A stretch of 64,000 nt of DNA from a virus: positions 62,001-126,000 of the IMG/VR virus record IMGVR_UViG_3300031857_007934; one strand, 5' to 3'. A program made the position numbers and the translations under genes. This document shows positions 44,401-53,800 of this stretch, one piece after another (the stretch's first letter is position 1; every line of letters starts with the position of its first letter). The notes under the pieces were generated by a model that worked only from the letters and a program-made list of their open reading frames with translations, did not search any database and had not been told where the DNA came from.

Positions 44401-47400
44401 TACCTGTAAGATTAAATTCGGTCGCTCCTTTGACAGCAATTAATTCACCTACATTTAATATAGGAGCAGCCCATTTATCAAGAGTTAATTTGATTATAGG
44501 TTTGTTGTTTTCTGTAAACGTACCTAGTGCTTCTAAGGCAGTAACATTTGCAATAGCATCAGAAATTTGATAAACGGTCCACCCATCACTGTTAGTTCTA
44601 GTTAACCAAATATACTGTCCTAGCTGTAGCTGATTAATATCTGTTATTTCTAAATCATCAATAGAGCCGGCCTTGTACTCAACATCTTCTTCGTGTACAT
44701 AACCACTGCTTAATAGATAGTCGGGATCTATTGTAGTAGTTGGAAACGGCTTATGATTGTATCCTTCAGGTTTGTCGTAAACTTCAAATGGTCTTATTCT
44801 ATAGATATTATCAAACGATTCAACTGGTAACTGATCAACTAACTGTACTGGCTGCGGCGCTTCTTGGAATTTCTTTTCTTCAAGAGTGTATTCAACCTGT
44901 TGAACATTGTCAACAGCACCGTAACGACCTACTTGTATAGCCCATTCTTCGTAGAAATCAAAACTATCTCTATCAGAACCACTTAAAGGATCAAACAATT
45001 TTGTTATTGCATTTTTTGTTCCTTTGTCTTGTATGAATCCTTGATAGAACTTATACTGGCTGATGTCATCGTTAATGATATTAGCAAGATATTCTCTCTT
45101 CTGATAACCTATTAGATGTTGAGCTAATCTTTGCTGTTCAGCATCAAAGTTATCAGAATCTAAATCATAAAAATCAGAAAATTGATTTATCTTATAATCA
45201 AAGTTTGTATATAATTTTGGTACAGGTTTTTCATTGAGTCTATACCAAAAATTACTATTAAACTCTTCTGATCCAGTAATTTGATATATTGCAACATAAT
45301 AAAATTGCTTAAACTTTACAAGAGATCCTACGCTATAATCTTGCCAAGGTTCCCAGTCTGTTATTGTTGCATCGTCAAATATAAATCCAGGAATATCTAG
45401 GCCGCCAGTCCAGTTATCTGATCGATAACCTGTAACTTTTAATCTTTCCTGTCTATAACCAGTAGATGGTTGATAGATTATATCATTGAACACTGTGGTA
45501 TTATCTATTAATAGTACATGTTCCTTCTGAACTACAGGAATAGAAACACCGTATATGCCATCATTAGTGTTTTTAGGTCTTACTTCAAACACATTTTTAT
45601 TTCTATATATAGAAATAAACTTTCTATCTAAAGCATCGCCATCCTGCTTTACTACACCGTAGCTGTAGAATACATCAAGAATATCATCAGCAACAGAGTA
45701 AGCTGTTGATAAATTTAGAGATGTTGCACCCGGACTTAACGATATAGTTGTTCCTGACGCCCATCCTTGTGTAGTCCAGAATAAAAATTCTCTAGCTGCA
45801 TTGTCCCAATTTTCAACAAAGTTTGTTTCGCGATTAAAATAATCAAATGTAAAACCTTGATATTTTAAATATGCATCATAACCTAATATAAAATCTACAA
45901 CATCTTGCGACGTTGACAACTTAGTACCGTAGGTTAGAATTTTGTTACTTGATTTTAAGAAATTTTTCTTAAATTGTGCTCTTTTACCACCTACTATAGG
46001 AATGTCAGATAACAGAGCAAGATTATTTGTTGTAAAACTTGGTCCTGAAGTAAAATTATCTGTTACTCTATAGTATTTGAAAGAATTGATTAACAGCTGA
46101 CCTTTAACATAACGTCTATTAGCTGCCCATTCGCTTGCACTTTCAGTTATACCGCCAACTACTACAGTAACATCATTCTGTGTTGACTGAGTTTGAAAAT
46201 ATTTAAAATAAGGAATTTCGTTATTGTAGCCGCGAATAATAAATCCGTCAGGTGCTTTTTCAACAATTACACCACTGTATACAATCGTTTCAACAGGTGA
46301 ACTTGTGTTTAAAAATACTTGGTAGTTCTCTTCAGGAACAAATACACCTTCTGATTCACTAGCTTTAGGACTTCTACTATCTAGTACAATTTTTAACTTT
46401 TGCTTATCTGTAAAACCGCCTAGTTTTAATCCTAATTGATTTCTAATAGATACTAGGTCTGTTTTATAGTCATTATAAACTGTTAAGATATTACTTGCTA
46501 CAAGATTATAAATGAAATTTATTAATCCCGATGTTTGAATTCTTGAAGCGTCTTCATAAGTATTTGGTAACTGAAGATCTGCTAATGTTAAATGCTTTTT
46601 AGTATCTTTATAAACATACTGTCCTACTAAGTTCTTATCAAGTCTAGAGGTATCAAATCCTACGCCCATAGCTTTTGATGGCTGATTTAAAACCCATGCT
46701 CTAAGAATAGCAAACGGATACTCTGAACTTCTTCTCCAAGCGGTTTCAACAGGAGCTTCATCACCAAATTCAAAACTCTGTGTAGTATTTCTGTATACGA
46801 AATTTTTTGCAATATTAGCAGCAATAGGAGATAGCAATCTACCTTTGCTGTCAACTGGTATGAATGAAGTGAGTCCCGGTCTAGCAAACTTTTCTAAAAC
46901 CCTAACCTGTTTTCCAGGCTCTCTTATAATGCCTTTCTCAATATCACCCCACATAACACCGTTGTTACCAGTATAAGGAGCAGGTCCATAAACTTCGTTC
47001 CACCACTTTGGTTTAATAGTAAATCCTAAAATTTCCCATGGGTGACTGTGAGGACGATCAGTATCAAATTGTTCTTTGTAAACGCCTCTCCAAAATCCAG
47101 GTAGACTAGTTCCATCAACTACGTTAGTCATGGTACTGTAGTTAAATGTAAATTGATTTTCTCTTTCGTAAAAATAATTACTAGTGTAATCAGTCTCAAC
47201 TAGGCTTAGCCACTCTACGAAAGATCCTCGTAAAGATTCGTTTATTTCGTTTCTAGTAAATTCAGTTTTTCTAAATTTGCCGGGTACAAAATCAAACAGA
47301 CTTAGCGTTCCTTCACCGTAAAGAAGCTCAGTTTCTAGTGGATTATAAAAAACTTTAATATTATTGAATATTCGTTTTTCAAGATCTATTATAAGGGTAT

Positions 47401-50400
47401 CTCTATAATCCTTAAATGCCTTAACAAAACTACCGTCGTGTCCTCGTATTACAGCAGTTCCTACAGGATACTCATCAAGTTCAACATTATCAGTTCCGGC
47501 TTCAATACCTGTATTAGTAGGAATATACAGTACTCTGTTATAACCTGCTAGAACTAGTTGTTTTGCTGCATTATTTGAGTCTGCGTTTTGAGCAGCTCGA
47601 CGACTTGTGTATACAGGATAAAACCAACCTATTTTTGAAGTAGTCTCATCTTCACCATAAATTTTAAATGGTCCGTTAATAACAGGTTCTTCTGATAGAT
47701 AGGTATCATCTATAATAAGTTGTGGTACATAAGAAGGATATAAACCTAATTTAGTAGGTGTTGGCGGAATAAATGATCCGTCAGTAGACGAAGTTTCGTA
47801 TATTCTAAGAATGTCACCTTCTTGTTGATAACTATCAAGTACTAAGAACCCTTCATTGTTAAATGTATAGTCTTTATTGTGTACTAACTGATATCCGTTT
47901 AGGTATACATTAACTGCTCGCTGGCTTGGTACTGTTATATCAAATACTTCTGATAGTGGGTAAAACGGATTGCGAGGATCAAGGACTTCGTACTCTATAA
48001 CCTTGTTATCGTTCCCCCAATTTATCATATCTGAAAAATAGAACGGTTGTGACTTAACCTTATCTCGGTTAATTTCTTTAAGAATTAAATCAACGTGTTG
48101 TTTTATTTCACCGTCATATCCTAAAGTAGAAGCAGTTTCAATAAAGATTCTTTTAAATCTTGCATACTCTTTTCTGCTGTAGTCCATAGCTTTAACTATG
48201 TTGTACTTCTTGTTAGTAATATGATATAAAGCAAGATTTAACGGACTACTGTGTTTTACAAACCGTTTACCGTAAACATCTAGTTCTCCAAGATCTCTTA
48301 AGTTACTAGGTCCAGGATAAGTGCCAGTAAACTCGTAAATATCTTCAATCATGCTATCAACATGATCAATAACTTCACCTAACGTAAATGTCGATATATC
48401 TTCGTTAAGCGGATTTCTTTCTAGATTGATAGGAAAATCATACCAACCATTATCGTTCTTAGGTGTAGTAGAATCAGTCTTTAAAATAACATTAGAATTT
48501 TCTTCTAAATCATTAAAAAATCTAACAAATACTTTTTCATTTATTCTATCAAGTGTATAATCTAGTTCTTGTTTCTTTAACTTATTATTAACAAAAACGT
48601 TTACTCGAAGATCTGTAATAAAAGCAGCCTTGTTATAAACATCAATTTGAAAATTATTATTTTCTGCTTGGGTAGAAACGTATTGTCTAATTACCTTTTG
48701 CTTTGAAACAGTTGGTGTCTTTGACCAACCGTTAACATAATCAAAATTTGTTCTATCAGTAAACTTTTTTAAACAGCTAGTTGACGTTGATACTGAAATA
48801 ATATCTGTTTCGGTTTGATAGGTAAACGTATCTGTAAGAAGATTAAATTCAAATTCAATATCACCGCTGTTTTCAATATTTTTATAGCTTAAAGGAAATC
48901 CTAATTCTATATCATTGGCTCCATTGCCAATCTTATAACTAAAGATCTTACTACCTTTAAATGTAGTAGCATTAAAAATATTTGAATTACTTTGATTATT
49001 TCCTTCTGCATCAACTAATTCAAATAACGGCGGTTGATTTCTCTTTGTTTTTTCTTGCGCTAACATCCATCTATCGCCGTGATAATGAAATGTTTTGCCG
49101 CCATAATTATTACCGTTGATAACAAACACAGTTTCTAAATCAAGAGGTTCAGAGTCAGAAACTTCAATAAGGCTTATTTGTCTGTTATTACCTATAGTTA
49201 CAAATTTTACTTGATAAATTTTTCCGTTTACTAACTTGTCTCGATCTGCTGTGAATAAAATTCTCATTCCGTCAGCTACATCAATACCGTCAATGTTATA
49301 TCCTAGACTACCTTCAATTGTTGAAAAAACATCAAGCGTGAAAGCATCTACTAAATCAACGTCTAGTTTTGCAAATGATCCGTAATTATAGAGTTTTAAG
49401 CCTGCTTCAAATTCAATAATAGGACGTTTAGCTCTTAGATTTTCATCTATATCAAATGGTATCTTGTTGTATTCTGCAGTTTTAATTAATACGTCCTTGT
49501 GTATCCATTTATTATATCTGCTCCAAGGATTTCTATCTCTACTAGATCTGTTAATTACAATATAATCTTTTTCTTTTGCATAAGAAGATGAATCACTAAA
49601 GGGAAGAGTATCAAACCCCTCACTGTCAAAAGGAACATTTATATTAGCAGTATATGAAGCTGGAATAATTAAATCTTTTTCTTCAATTAATCTAATTTTA
49701 TCTCCTACTCCTTCAACATACCAATTACCTTCGCTGTATATTTTAGGCACTACTGTACCTAAAAATTCAACTTTAAGACCGTTAGTAAATTCAATACCGT
49801 TAGCACTCTTGTAGGTTTTCTTGCCTAATATTTCTGTTTCAACATCTAAGAAAGTATTTTCTTCAATGTCATAAATTTTTATTAAACCACTAACATCAAC
49901 ATCATTCTTAGATATGTAATATAATTTGTCAGGAGCATTAATGGGAATAGTAAATTCAATAATTCCCTTTTCTATATACACGTTTGCAATTTCTTCTCCA
50001 GCTTCTCCTAACTTACGAATACCATCTGGATAAAGTGTAGAAACATTTTCATCGGCGTCAAAGGTTACTGAACCGCTGTCTGGTAGAATGATATAATCGC
50101 CAAGATCGTAATCATTGCCGTATAATTTTGCGTCAAAGAGACCTTCGCCTCTAACACCTTCTCGACCTGCAACAACTACAGCGTTACCAGGAGTAAATGT
50201 TCTACTGATTGCTATAGCCATAGGATGACCAACACAATCTATGTCAAATCTATAAGTCTGTCCTCTGTATAGCTTAAGGCTTGGGTTTGACGTAAAACCG
50301 TCAGGAGAAAATAGATAAGAAACATTATCACCATTATCAGTAAGACGTACTGTATAGGTACTGATTACTTCTTTGGCCTGACCTGTAACTCTTACTGTTT

Positions 50401-50863
50401 TAGGTCCAGTTGGTATCCAATAATATTCTCTAAAATTAACAAACTTATCCCAATCTATATTCGGGTTCCAGGCATAAGTTTCCTGACTATTAAGTCTACT
50501 GTGATTAGTTGTGTTAGCACCAAAAATCTTCAACTGATTTACGTAGTCGTTATAATCTTTGTAGAAAGTTACATTGTCTAGATTATCTTTTATAACCAGT
50601 GCAGGTTCTAACTGGTAATTTTCTCTTGCTTTAGAAACATCACCAATGTAATTGTCTCCAGCAGCATATGCTTTAGAATTTTTTCTTCCAAAAAATCCAC
50701 TAATTTTTTCTGCTACACCAGGTTGTACTAGTTGGTCTAATGTTGATTGTAAAAACTTTTTATTTGCTTCAGTTCTAAAATATCTAGGTAGCAGATCCGA
50801 AACAGCTCTACTGTTGTTGCCTGGTACAGGCAAAGCATTTTCATTTTGAGTATGATTAGACAT
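35468..50863 (-). CDS. Giant baseplate/tail structural protein (5131 aa)
   Basis: A single uninterrupted frame of 5131 residues, nearly a quarter of the window. The N-terminus (L-P-R-Y-F-R-T-E, L-V-Q-P-G, Y-Q-L-E-P-A, Y-A-W-N-P-N-I-D-W-D-K-F) is a pattern I associate with very large structural proteins of marine T4-like phages. The position directly after gp6 is that of the wedge protein gp7 in T4 (about 1000 aa), but homology to gp7 is not visible to me. At least five W/Y-x-x-G-x-x-V-x-x-x-x-x-x-Y units resembling carbohydrate-binding modules lie near residues 1588, 1848, 2351, 2988 and 3048. FG-GAP-like blades (S-V-S-P-D-G-E-F-L-A-V-G) occur near 2320, 3169 and 3224. G-x-G-Y...P...G-A repeats occur near 3730, 4094 and 4131. 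The last about 200 residues include F-V-N-G-E-R-I-E-Y. It probably spans or decorates the baseplate. Confidence 0.75.
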   Translation of the reverse strand: MSNHTQNENALPVPGNNSRAVSDLLPRYFRTEANKKFLQSTLDQLVQPGVAEKISGFFGRKNSKAYAAGDNYIGDVSKARENYQLEPALVIKDNLDNVTFYKDYNDYVNQLKIFGANTTNHSRLNSQETYAWNPNIDWDKFVNFREYYWIPTGPKTVRVTGQAKEVISTYTVRLTDNGDNVSYLFSPDGFTSNPSLKLYRGQTYRFDIDCVGHPMAIAISRTFTPGNAVVVAGREGVRGEGLFDAKLYGNDYDLGDYIILPDSGSVTFDADENVSTLYPDGIRKLGEAGEEIANVYIEKGIIEFTIPINAPDKLYYISKNDVDVSGLIKIYDIEENTFLDVETEILGKKTYKSANGIEFTNGLKVEFLGTVVPKIYSEGNWYVEGVGDKIRLIEEKDLIIPASYTANINVPFDSEGFDTLPFSDSSSYAKEKDYIVINRSSRDRNPWSRYNKWIHKDVLIKTAEYNKIPFDIDENLRAKRPIIEFEAGLKLYNYGSFAKLDVDLVDAFTLDVFSTIEGSLGYNIDGIDVADGMRILFTADRDKLVNGKIYQVKFVTIGNNRQISLIEVSDSEPLDLETVFVINGNNYGGKTFHYHGDRWMLAQEKTKRNQPPLFELVDAEGNNQSNSNIFNATTFKGSKIFSYKIGNGANDIELGFPLSYKNIENSGDIEFEFNLLTDTFTYQTETDIISVSTSTSCLKKFTDRTNFDYVNGWSKTPTVSKQKVIRQYVSTQAENNNFQIDVYNKAAFITDLRVNVFVNNKLKKQELDYTLDRINEKVFVRFFNDLEENSNVILKTDSTTPKNDNGWYDFPINLERNPLNEDISTFTLGEVIDHVDSMIEDIYEFTGTYPGPSNLRDLGELDVYGKRFVKHSSPLNLALYHITNKKYNIVKAMDYSRKEYARFKRIFIETASTLGYDGEIKQHVDLILKEINRDKVKSQPFYFSDMINWGNDNKVIEYEVLDPRNPFYPLSEVFDITVPSQRAVNVYLNGYQLVHNKDYTFNNEGFLVLDSYQQEGDILRIYETSSTDGSFIPPTPTKLGLYPSYVPQLIIDDTYLSEEPVINGPFKIYGEDETTSKIGWFYPVYTSRRAAQNADSNNAAKQLVLAGYNRVLYIPTNTGIEAGTDNVELDEYPVGTAVIRGHDGSFVKAFKDYRDTLIIDLEKRIFNNIKVFYNPLETELLYGEGTLSLFDFVPGKFRKTEFTRNEINESLRGSFVEWLSLVETDYTSNYFYERENQFTFNYSTMTNVVDGTSLPGFWRGVYKEQFDTDRPHSHPWEILGFTIKPKWWNEVYGPAPYTGNNGVMWGDIEKGIIREPGKQVRVLEKFARPGLTSFIPVDSKGRLLSPIAANIAKNFVYRNTTQSFEFGDEAPVETAWRRSSEYPFAILRAWVLNQPSKAMGVGFDTSRLDKNLVGQYVYKDTKKHLTLADLQLPNTYEDASRIQTSGLINFIYNLVASNILTVYNDYKTDLVSIRNQLGLKLGGFTDKQKLKIVLDSRSPKASESEGVFVPEENYQVFLNTSSPVETIVYSGVIVEKAPDGFIIRGYNNEIPYFKYFQTQSTQNDVTVVVGGITESASEWAANRRYVKGQLLINSFKYYRVTDNFTSGPSFTTNNLALLSDIPIVGGKRAQFKKNFLKSSNKILTYGTKLSTSQDVVDFILGYDAYLKYQGFTFDYFNRETNFVENWDNAAREFLFWTTQGWASGTTISLSPGATSLNLSTAYSVADDILDVFYSYGVVKQDGDALDRKFISIYRNKNVFEVRPKNTNDGIYGVSIPVVQKEHVLLIDNTTVFNDIIYQPSTGYRQERLKVTGYRSDNWTGGLDIPGFIFDDATITDWEPWQDYSVGSLVKFKQFYYVAIYQITGSEEFNSNFWYRLNEKPVPKLYTNFDYKINQFSDFYDLDSDNFDAEQQRLAQHLIGYQKREYLANIINDDISQYKFYQGFIQDKGTKNAITKLFDPLSGSDRDSFDFYEEWAIQVGRYGAVDNVQQVEYTLEEKKFQEAPQPVQLVDQLPVESFDNIYRIRPFEVYDKPEGYNHKPFPTTTIDPDYLLSSGYVHEEDVEYKAGSIDDLEITDINQLQLGQYIWLTRTNSDGWTVYQISDAIANVTALEALGTFTENNKPIIKLTLDKWAAPILNVGELIAVKGATEFNLTGIHEVDFLDAATVNIVAPVENEIEPFDNQKFVLVKLRQVRVSNLAALNNLIQEQIYDKQKVWVDNYKDNNWGVYQNSPVYGAVQQALTNPALFDSTDHRYSTSMTATDNNYNLFVSAPGDGDGVVYHYRRTRDTNNLIQEPAINPDRDLFNTTNSNFGESISVSPDGEFLAVGIPDASQIKTRFRGNFDPTQTYNKNEIVKYRESLWKANRVILPTTTNQPFSTFDTYVQLVNEADSDSTAIKLLISGNPGLDNSISDHFLVRAPLDMYLGTKSGDLVKLGWNPVSFAYPTLDPYTPFDNEIPELSSYIENTHEIQAKIDHILFVETFVGLPEVGERVTTNTGSGIVHYVDIKGDSAVIYVKETNGTFDLTGELFIDDADFIGFYSEEETYNVASNLGGFWLFKTYRVGEPPESGYTSELSNVDGFTYNNNSRWYDIGRGLVYVDVVTEEHIGNPGRPFNYYNIQKTISEIGVYISNNNQASFIGQLTYFGDPGRTYLVDTEDEYPSNLWVVRGSKVYTDTIETGDHIEFRLYDLDNRTIDLASAGLSYDILNKEQTVYDLWDGYIDFEYTRFNADGDPYEPVIGDILQDIQTPFDEFGGLALTSYSTSTAEVVFYQRKFNFVRVFVKNKTGNWARLNNIGRVEVRRLANVTARGSSDVSRTIATINDFNNDVVLGNDLIGKLVVFQHTSNFPLVSNPYITDEEYYFFNEVIDNGAARDENPPNSLNKDYTQVYNIPGDEFGAVGPNSAGAVAIYNKTANGSYKLLVLLSSEYATTNRKFGQKVKIIQNKGLYTLFASSVGDTSDDYGSIEIFKHGYEPGEYFKGNWKVSSSYLKNDIVRNRDNYYKAIKNISPDDSININNSIYWNKISWRQAKDENYQGALNTAYPYSIGSIVSYDGSLYRAKTNIAAGSSLNFNEWELVSNNIDYLGYLPNRTSNAFYGEEIYSPSSTYIEQFAIDYDVSDSGSVIAVLTKEVDSDSTSRVNLVIYRLIDEQYLLDQTIELGKNTTRVSISPQGNIIAVSEPENDERKTDQGKVVVYRQVNGAFAYAQTLLPPQNEESEKFGSSIAFSDDNFVVSSLNGDMKIPTTFDVDNNNETTFDRDYTTFKNVIKDTGVVYIFEDIEDSLVYSESFRYDNATIQFGENLLSNGNHIYVGMQSVGNDNYKGTILNYRKTKNAVAWNRTRELVPPVDVSKIRGAFLYNKRTNQIVTYLDYIDPIQGKIAGPAEQEITHRVPYDPATYNVGVFTGVDKDTFWAEEHVGEVWWNLKTARFTYPYQGDIQYQKANWNELQPGSSIDVYEWVESRFLPSQWDTLADSESALNEGISGVSIYGDNLYTQKFVYDPVSKTFSNRFYFWVGRKLTVPKVENRSLSVFDIARLIATPREQGYRFVNFLGSDRFLLNNCDSLIYNDDIVLNIKYATGKNTEQQLHSAYYIMSEGLESSSIHPDIERKWFDSLIGFDEQNRTIPDTKLTVKQKYGVQNRPRQSMFVNREEALKQVIERINSVLVTESILDSYNTSSLMLKDNEPTEIDRTFDSTIDTLEELRFVSTNKISQAVLTPIIQNGRIVRVDIDDPGRGYKIVPTYTLVGPGTDAEFELTINNLGQITDVTILNSGRGYDDNTRILVRKHSVLVKNDASIHGKWAIYSWNNETSSWFRSTIQGYDVTAYWSYADWYANGYNTFTKIDHEIDVTDDIFKLNVNLGSTVRIANVGSGGWLLLEKIAAVDSEDYTVNYKTIGRQNGTIQFKDTLYNFQKNTIGFDNRNYDSVAYDNLSARELRIILNAIKNDIFVGNLKVEYNKLFFASLRYILTEQNYVDWFFKTSFIKIKHNVGKLEQDLTFNTDTLPSYRKYVEEVKPYKTVIREFVSAYETTENTNSSVSDFDLPPFYSKLDRKNITTDAIVVSSRIISDDENLTEYPRKNWLDNVGYIVKEIQVKNGGSGFLYKPVVRLVGGGGTGATAEAYLGYGKVTSIKVINPGKNYITAPQVIIEGSQLDTGTPATASAILGSGVVRTPTVKIKFDRTSKNYFISTLDQTENFIGESIRTTYDLEWPIDLQPKNIKVYIDNEEQLRSTYTCSNATNKDIGYTRQQGRLKFVKPPVLDAAIRIEYKRPLSMLNASDRINFAYNPLAGMLGKDLAQLMDGVDYGGVEVTSFDFGGPGGWDVKGWYTDTWDTFDNTFEDDVFTFDGSTSVIELSTVLENGVIYNIYLNGDRIDDPNFGTPQQYNPNARMPSIIGDGETKIIDLGEYGFFANDNDVLIVRKYTSDGSFIPDPESYDTALSGGDLPYTTAKGVRAEEIVVDGDGFVTPTTSKGPEELVPGQVLDTVDIKVYTKDSVGQGMIYSQSYIMDATVTTYSLGVVPGTRPSIFVKMDNRLLANEEYTIDWENNSITILTPIDGVELNILTVERGGQDIVDYGRIIADASTTDYEISRKYVEGMTAFVTVDGIQIHVILYASELNENAVIRFEEVQDAGAVIHWTLFSTDTVVNYSVVSKETFVADGVNNLFVLASAPFYSIPTTYNIMVKVENRILNPGYNIQYEIPANRQREYPLESFQQPGNALLTENINVYVNGSQVFAPTQWRFDIFNSSVILSDAVGDVGDTLEIYVISDGEYQLNGTNLTIGQTPDDGDTVEVFKFSNHDLVGIERINYDVVARDTLIAEDIDYVTYNRLTVGEIKLRKPAADVQYVWVSVNGELLTPSVDYYLVDNKKKVRLVRRPAQNDAIDIIHFTPPVSQPKFAFRQFKDMLNRTHYKRLDAPTTVLAQPLNSYDLRIEVEDGTSLPLPNKGGNLPGIIFVNGERIEYLVKEGNTLRQLRRGTLGTGVKDTHDAGSDVYDQSMLKTVPYKDVTQIQKEEGNGVTSTWTLNFKAQTVNEFDVFVAGRRLRKTAIAVFNPIQALDSTDGDTVSPAEFTLNNTVNEETGEIISSQVQLAVVPGNKQTVNFIRKIGKTWAAPGETLSTSQADIGIFLRAGTTKLPE

Positions 50864-50865
50864 TA

Positions 50866-53800
50866 TTAATATGAACCTCTACTTGACGAACTTTGTATTC
50901 CGCTCTTGCTTGATGATACACTTGTAACTACATTGCCTAGAGCTTTAAGATTTGTTGCTGTTATTTCGTCGATAATTTCTATATCGGAAACTGTTGCTGC
51001 CGAGATAAAAATTTCATCGCTTTCTGATTTAACTTCAAAAAGGCTTCCAAAGCCTTGATCTGACTGCTTTGGTACCATTAAGAATGATACTAGTTCTGGT
51101 GATAAGCCATTCATTACATAAGCACTTAGCTCTGAGAAATAGAAAGTATCACCAAAATTCCAGTATTCTATACTAAAGAATCGATTAATTGAATCAATTA
51201 CCTTAGCTTTTATTTCATTGTTGTTTACTGTTAGAGCAGGATTTTTTACTATCTTAAATGTAACCTGTAGATCTGATCTTGCTTTGCTACCAAAGAGAGA
51301 CTTATATTTTACAGGATGGTAAACAACTTCATCACTTATAGACTTAATTTTATTAATTTCAGCACCGTAACTTCTAAATAACTCGTCGCTGCTTGGAGGC
51401 AGCGGTTGTACAGCAGTGTCGCTGCTCAAATACTTTCTATATTCAGTATCATAACCTTTAGTTAACAAATAGGTATCAATGATGTTTGTAGAACTAGGGT
51501 CAATTCTGTAGTTTGAATCTGCAACGTGTACATAGTGGAATTTAAGATCATTTCTACCAACAAATGCTTTATAATCAACTGTAACAGTTGTATTGTTATT
51601 GGTAATATTTAATACTTTGAACAGGCCTTCTTCAATTAAATAGAACACTTGTCCGTCATTGTAACTGCTGGGAGATCCAATTGCAGCTTCATTATTCTTA
51701 ACCATAATTGTGCCACTGGAATTATTAAAGTATTTGAAATCTTCAACTCCGTCAGTGGTCATATATTTCTTTTGGAATACAAATTTAGAAGAAGGATTTA
51801 TTGCTTCGGCTACAATTTGTTCAAATAAATCAGGATCGTCTACTACGCCGTCGTCATCGTTGTCAAAAAATTCAACTTGAATTTTTCTTGAATCAACATA
51901 TCCTTCTGTATCTCTAAATGCATCACTAATTGTCCAAATATAGTCTTTTGTAAACGGTACTAAACTGTCAGGCTTTCTGTTAATGTTTAAAACAGAAATC
52001 TTATCTTTAACTAATTGGCCTGTTTTAGGATCATAAATTTTATCTGCACTATCAAAGAAGAATCGTATTTCTCCTGCACTTTCAAATACGTAACGTAGAT
52101 TTCTGTAAGTTACAGTATATGATTGACCATTTGTTTTAAAATTTAATATCCAACTTGAGTCTAGATTTTGTCCGCTAGAGTCGCCTGCCTTGCCAGTACT
52201 CCATGGATTTACTGTGTTGATGTTTTCAGCTGTAATAATTTTCCACTGTCTAGCTTCTTGATCATAACGAAGTGCAAAATCTCTATAAGCAAAAACTCTA
52301 TCAATTATTTGAGATTTAATATCATCAATTAAAACTCTTGATAGCTTTGGAATAATTTGATTCAGAACAGCGCCTTCAGGTATAATATCGTTTAATACAA
52401 TAGATCCCGATCCACTAGAATCAATTTGAGTACCGTTACCATAAACACTTATTACTTTAGCCCATTTATAAGAAGTAGAGCCTAGATGATCTGCATCACC
52501 TTGCATTAAGGTGCCGTCTGGCATAAAATGATATCCATCTGGTGCTGTAAATTTAAGCATTGATCCTGTTTCAACCAATCGAAGGCTGTTGGCGGTAAAT
52601 GTTCCAACTTTTTGTCTTGCTAGGTCAGCGTCAACAAACACACCTGTACATCTATTAGTAGATTTAGTAATCTGTGACCAATCTACACCAAGATCAGAAA
52701 CAATTATCTTTCCGTATTTGGCAAGATAAAAATTATTAGTATTAGCACTTGCTAGTATTGGTTCTATAAGATTATAAATTACTCCCTCAATATCTGACTG
52801 GGTAGCAAAAGTAAATGCTGTTTTTCTTAAAAATTCTTCTTTATATAAAATACCGTCGTCGGCGAAAAGACTAGTATTTGAATATTTCCCGCTAGCATCT
52901 TTTAAATCGTAGTATCTACTAATACCACTAGCTATTCTGTTAACAGATTTTGTTTTGATAATATCTTGGCTGATACCTAAAGGTCCAACATTATAATCTT
53001 CAGCAGTAATTAATCGATTCTGTGTATAGTAAGTAGCAGGAGCATTTGACTTTATTTCTTCGTTGCTTTCTGAAGCAGCACCGTTAGATATAGAATACTT
53101 TAGATTTAAACTTACTGTGAGTGTTTCCTGGGTATTATTTTTACTAATATATGGTATATCAATAGAAACATTAGTTAAGGCGCCTGGATTTATAATAGAA
53201 TTCCTGTTCTCACTAGTTCTATAATAAATTTTAAAATTGCCTGAAGGTAAATTTCCAAATACACCGTCACTAAAAATTAGATTAATTCTATCTTCAATTC
53301 TAGTTTGTACAGCATATGCATTTCTTATTCCTCGAAACAAGCTGTTGTATATAATGTTATTTCCTTCAATAGCTTCGAGTTTTGTCCACAATTCAGTTTC
53401 AATACCGTTAGAGTCTGTACTATAAAGCCAAACATCAGTGTTATTAATGTTTACAGAATCTATAGCAACTATTTGATTAGGTGTAGGATTGTTTATTGTA
53501 AATGGTCCGCTGTCTAAACGACCTTGACGGAAATGCATAAAGAAACCAGTGTTAGAGCTACTAGCTCCTTGACCGTCATCTCTATATAGGAAAGCAGGAT
53601 TATTAGCCGGTAGAGGAGGTTCTTCTACTATAGAGCCATTTAAAATATCAGAACTTACAATTTCAAATCTAGTCGATGTTCCTTCGATGTTTCGTGTAAA
53701 AGGATATACCGGAATATCAATATTTGCAGCATTAAATCTATACTGCTGTGTCAGCACTCCTGCAATATTATCACTCTTAATAGGACGACCATAAGTTCCG

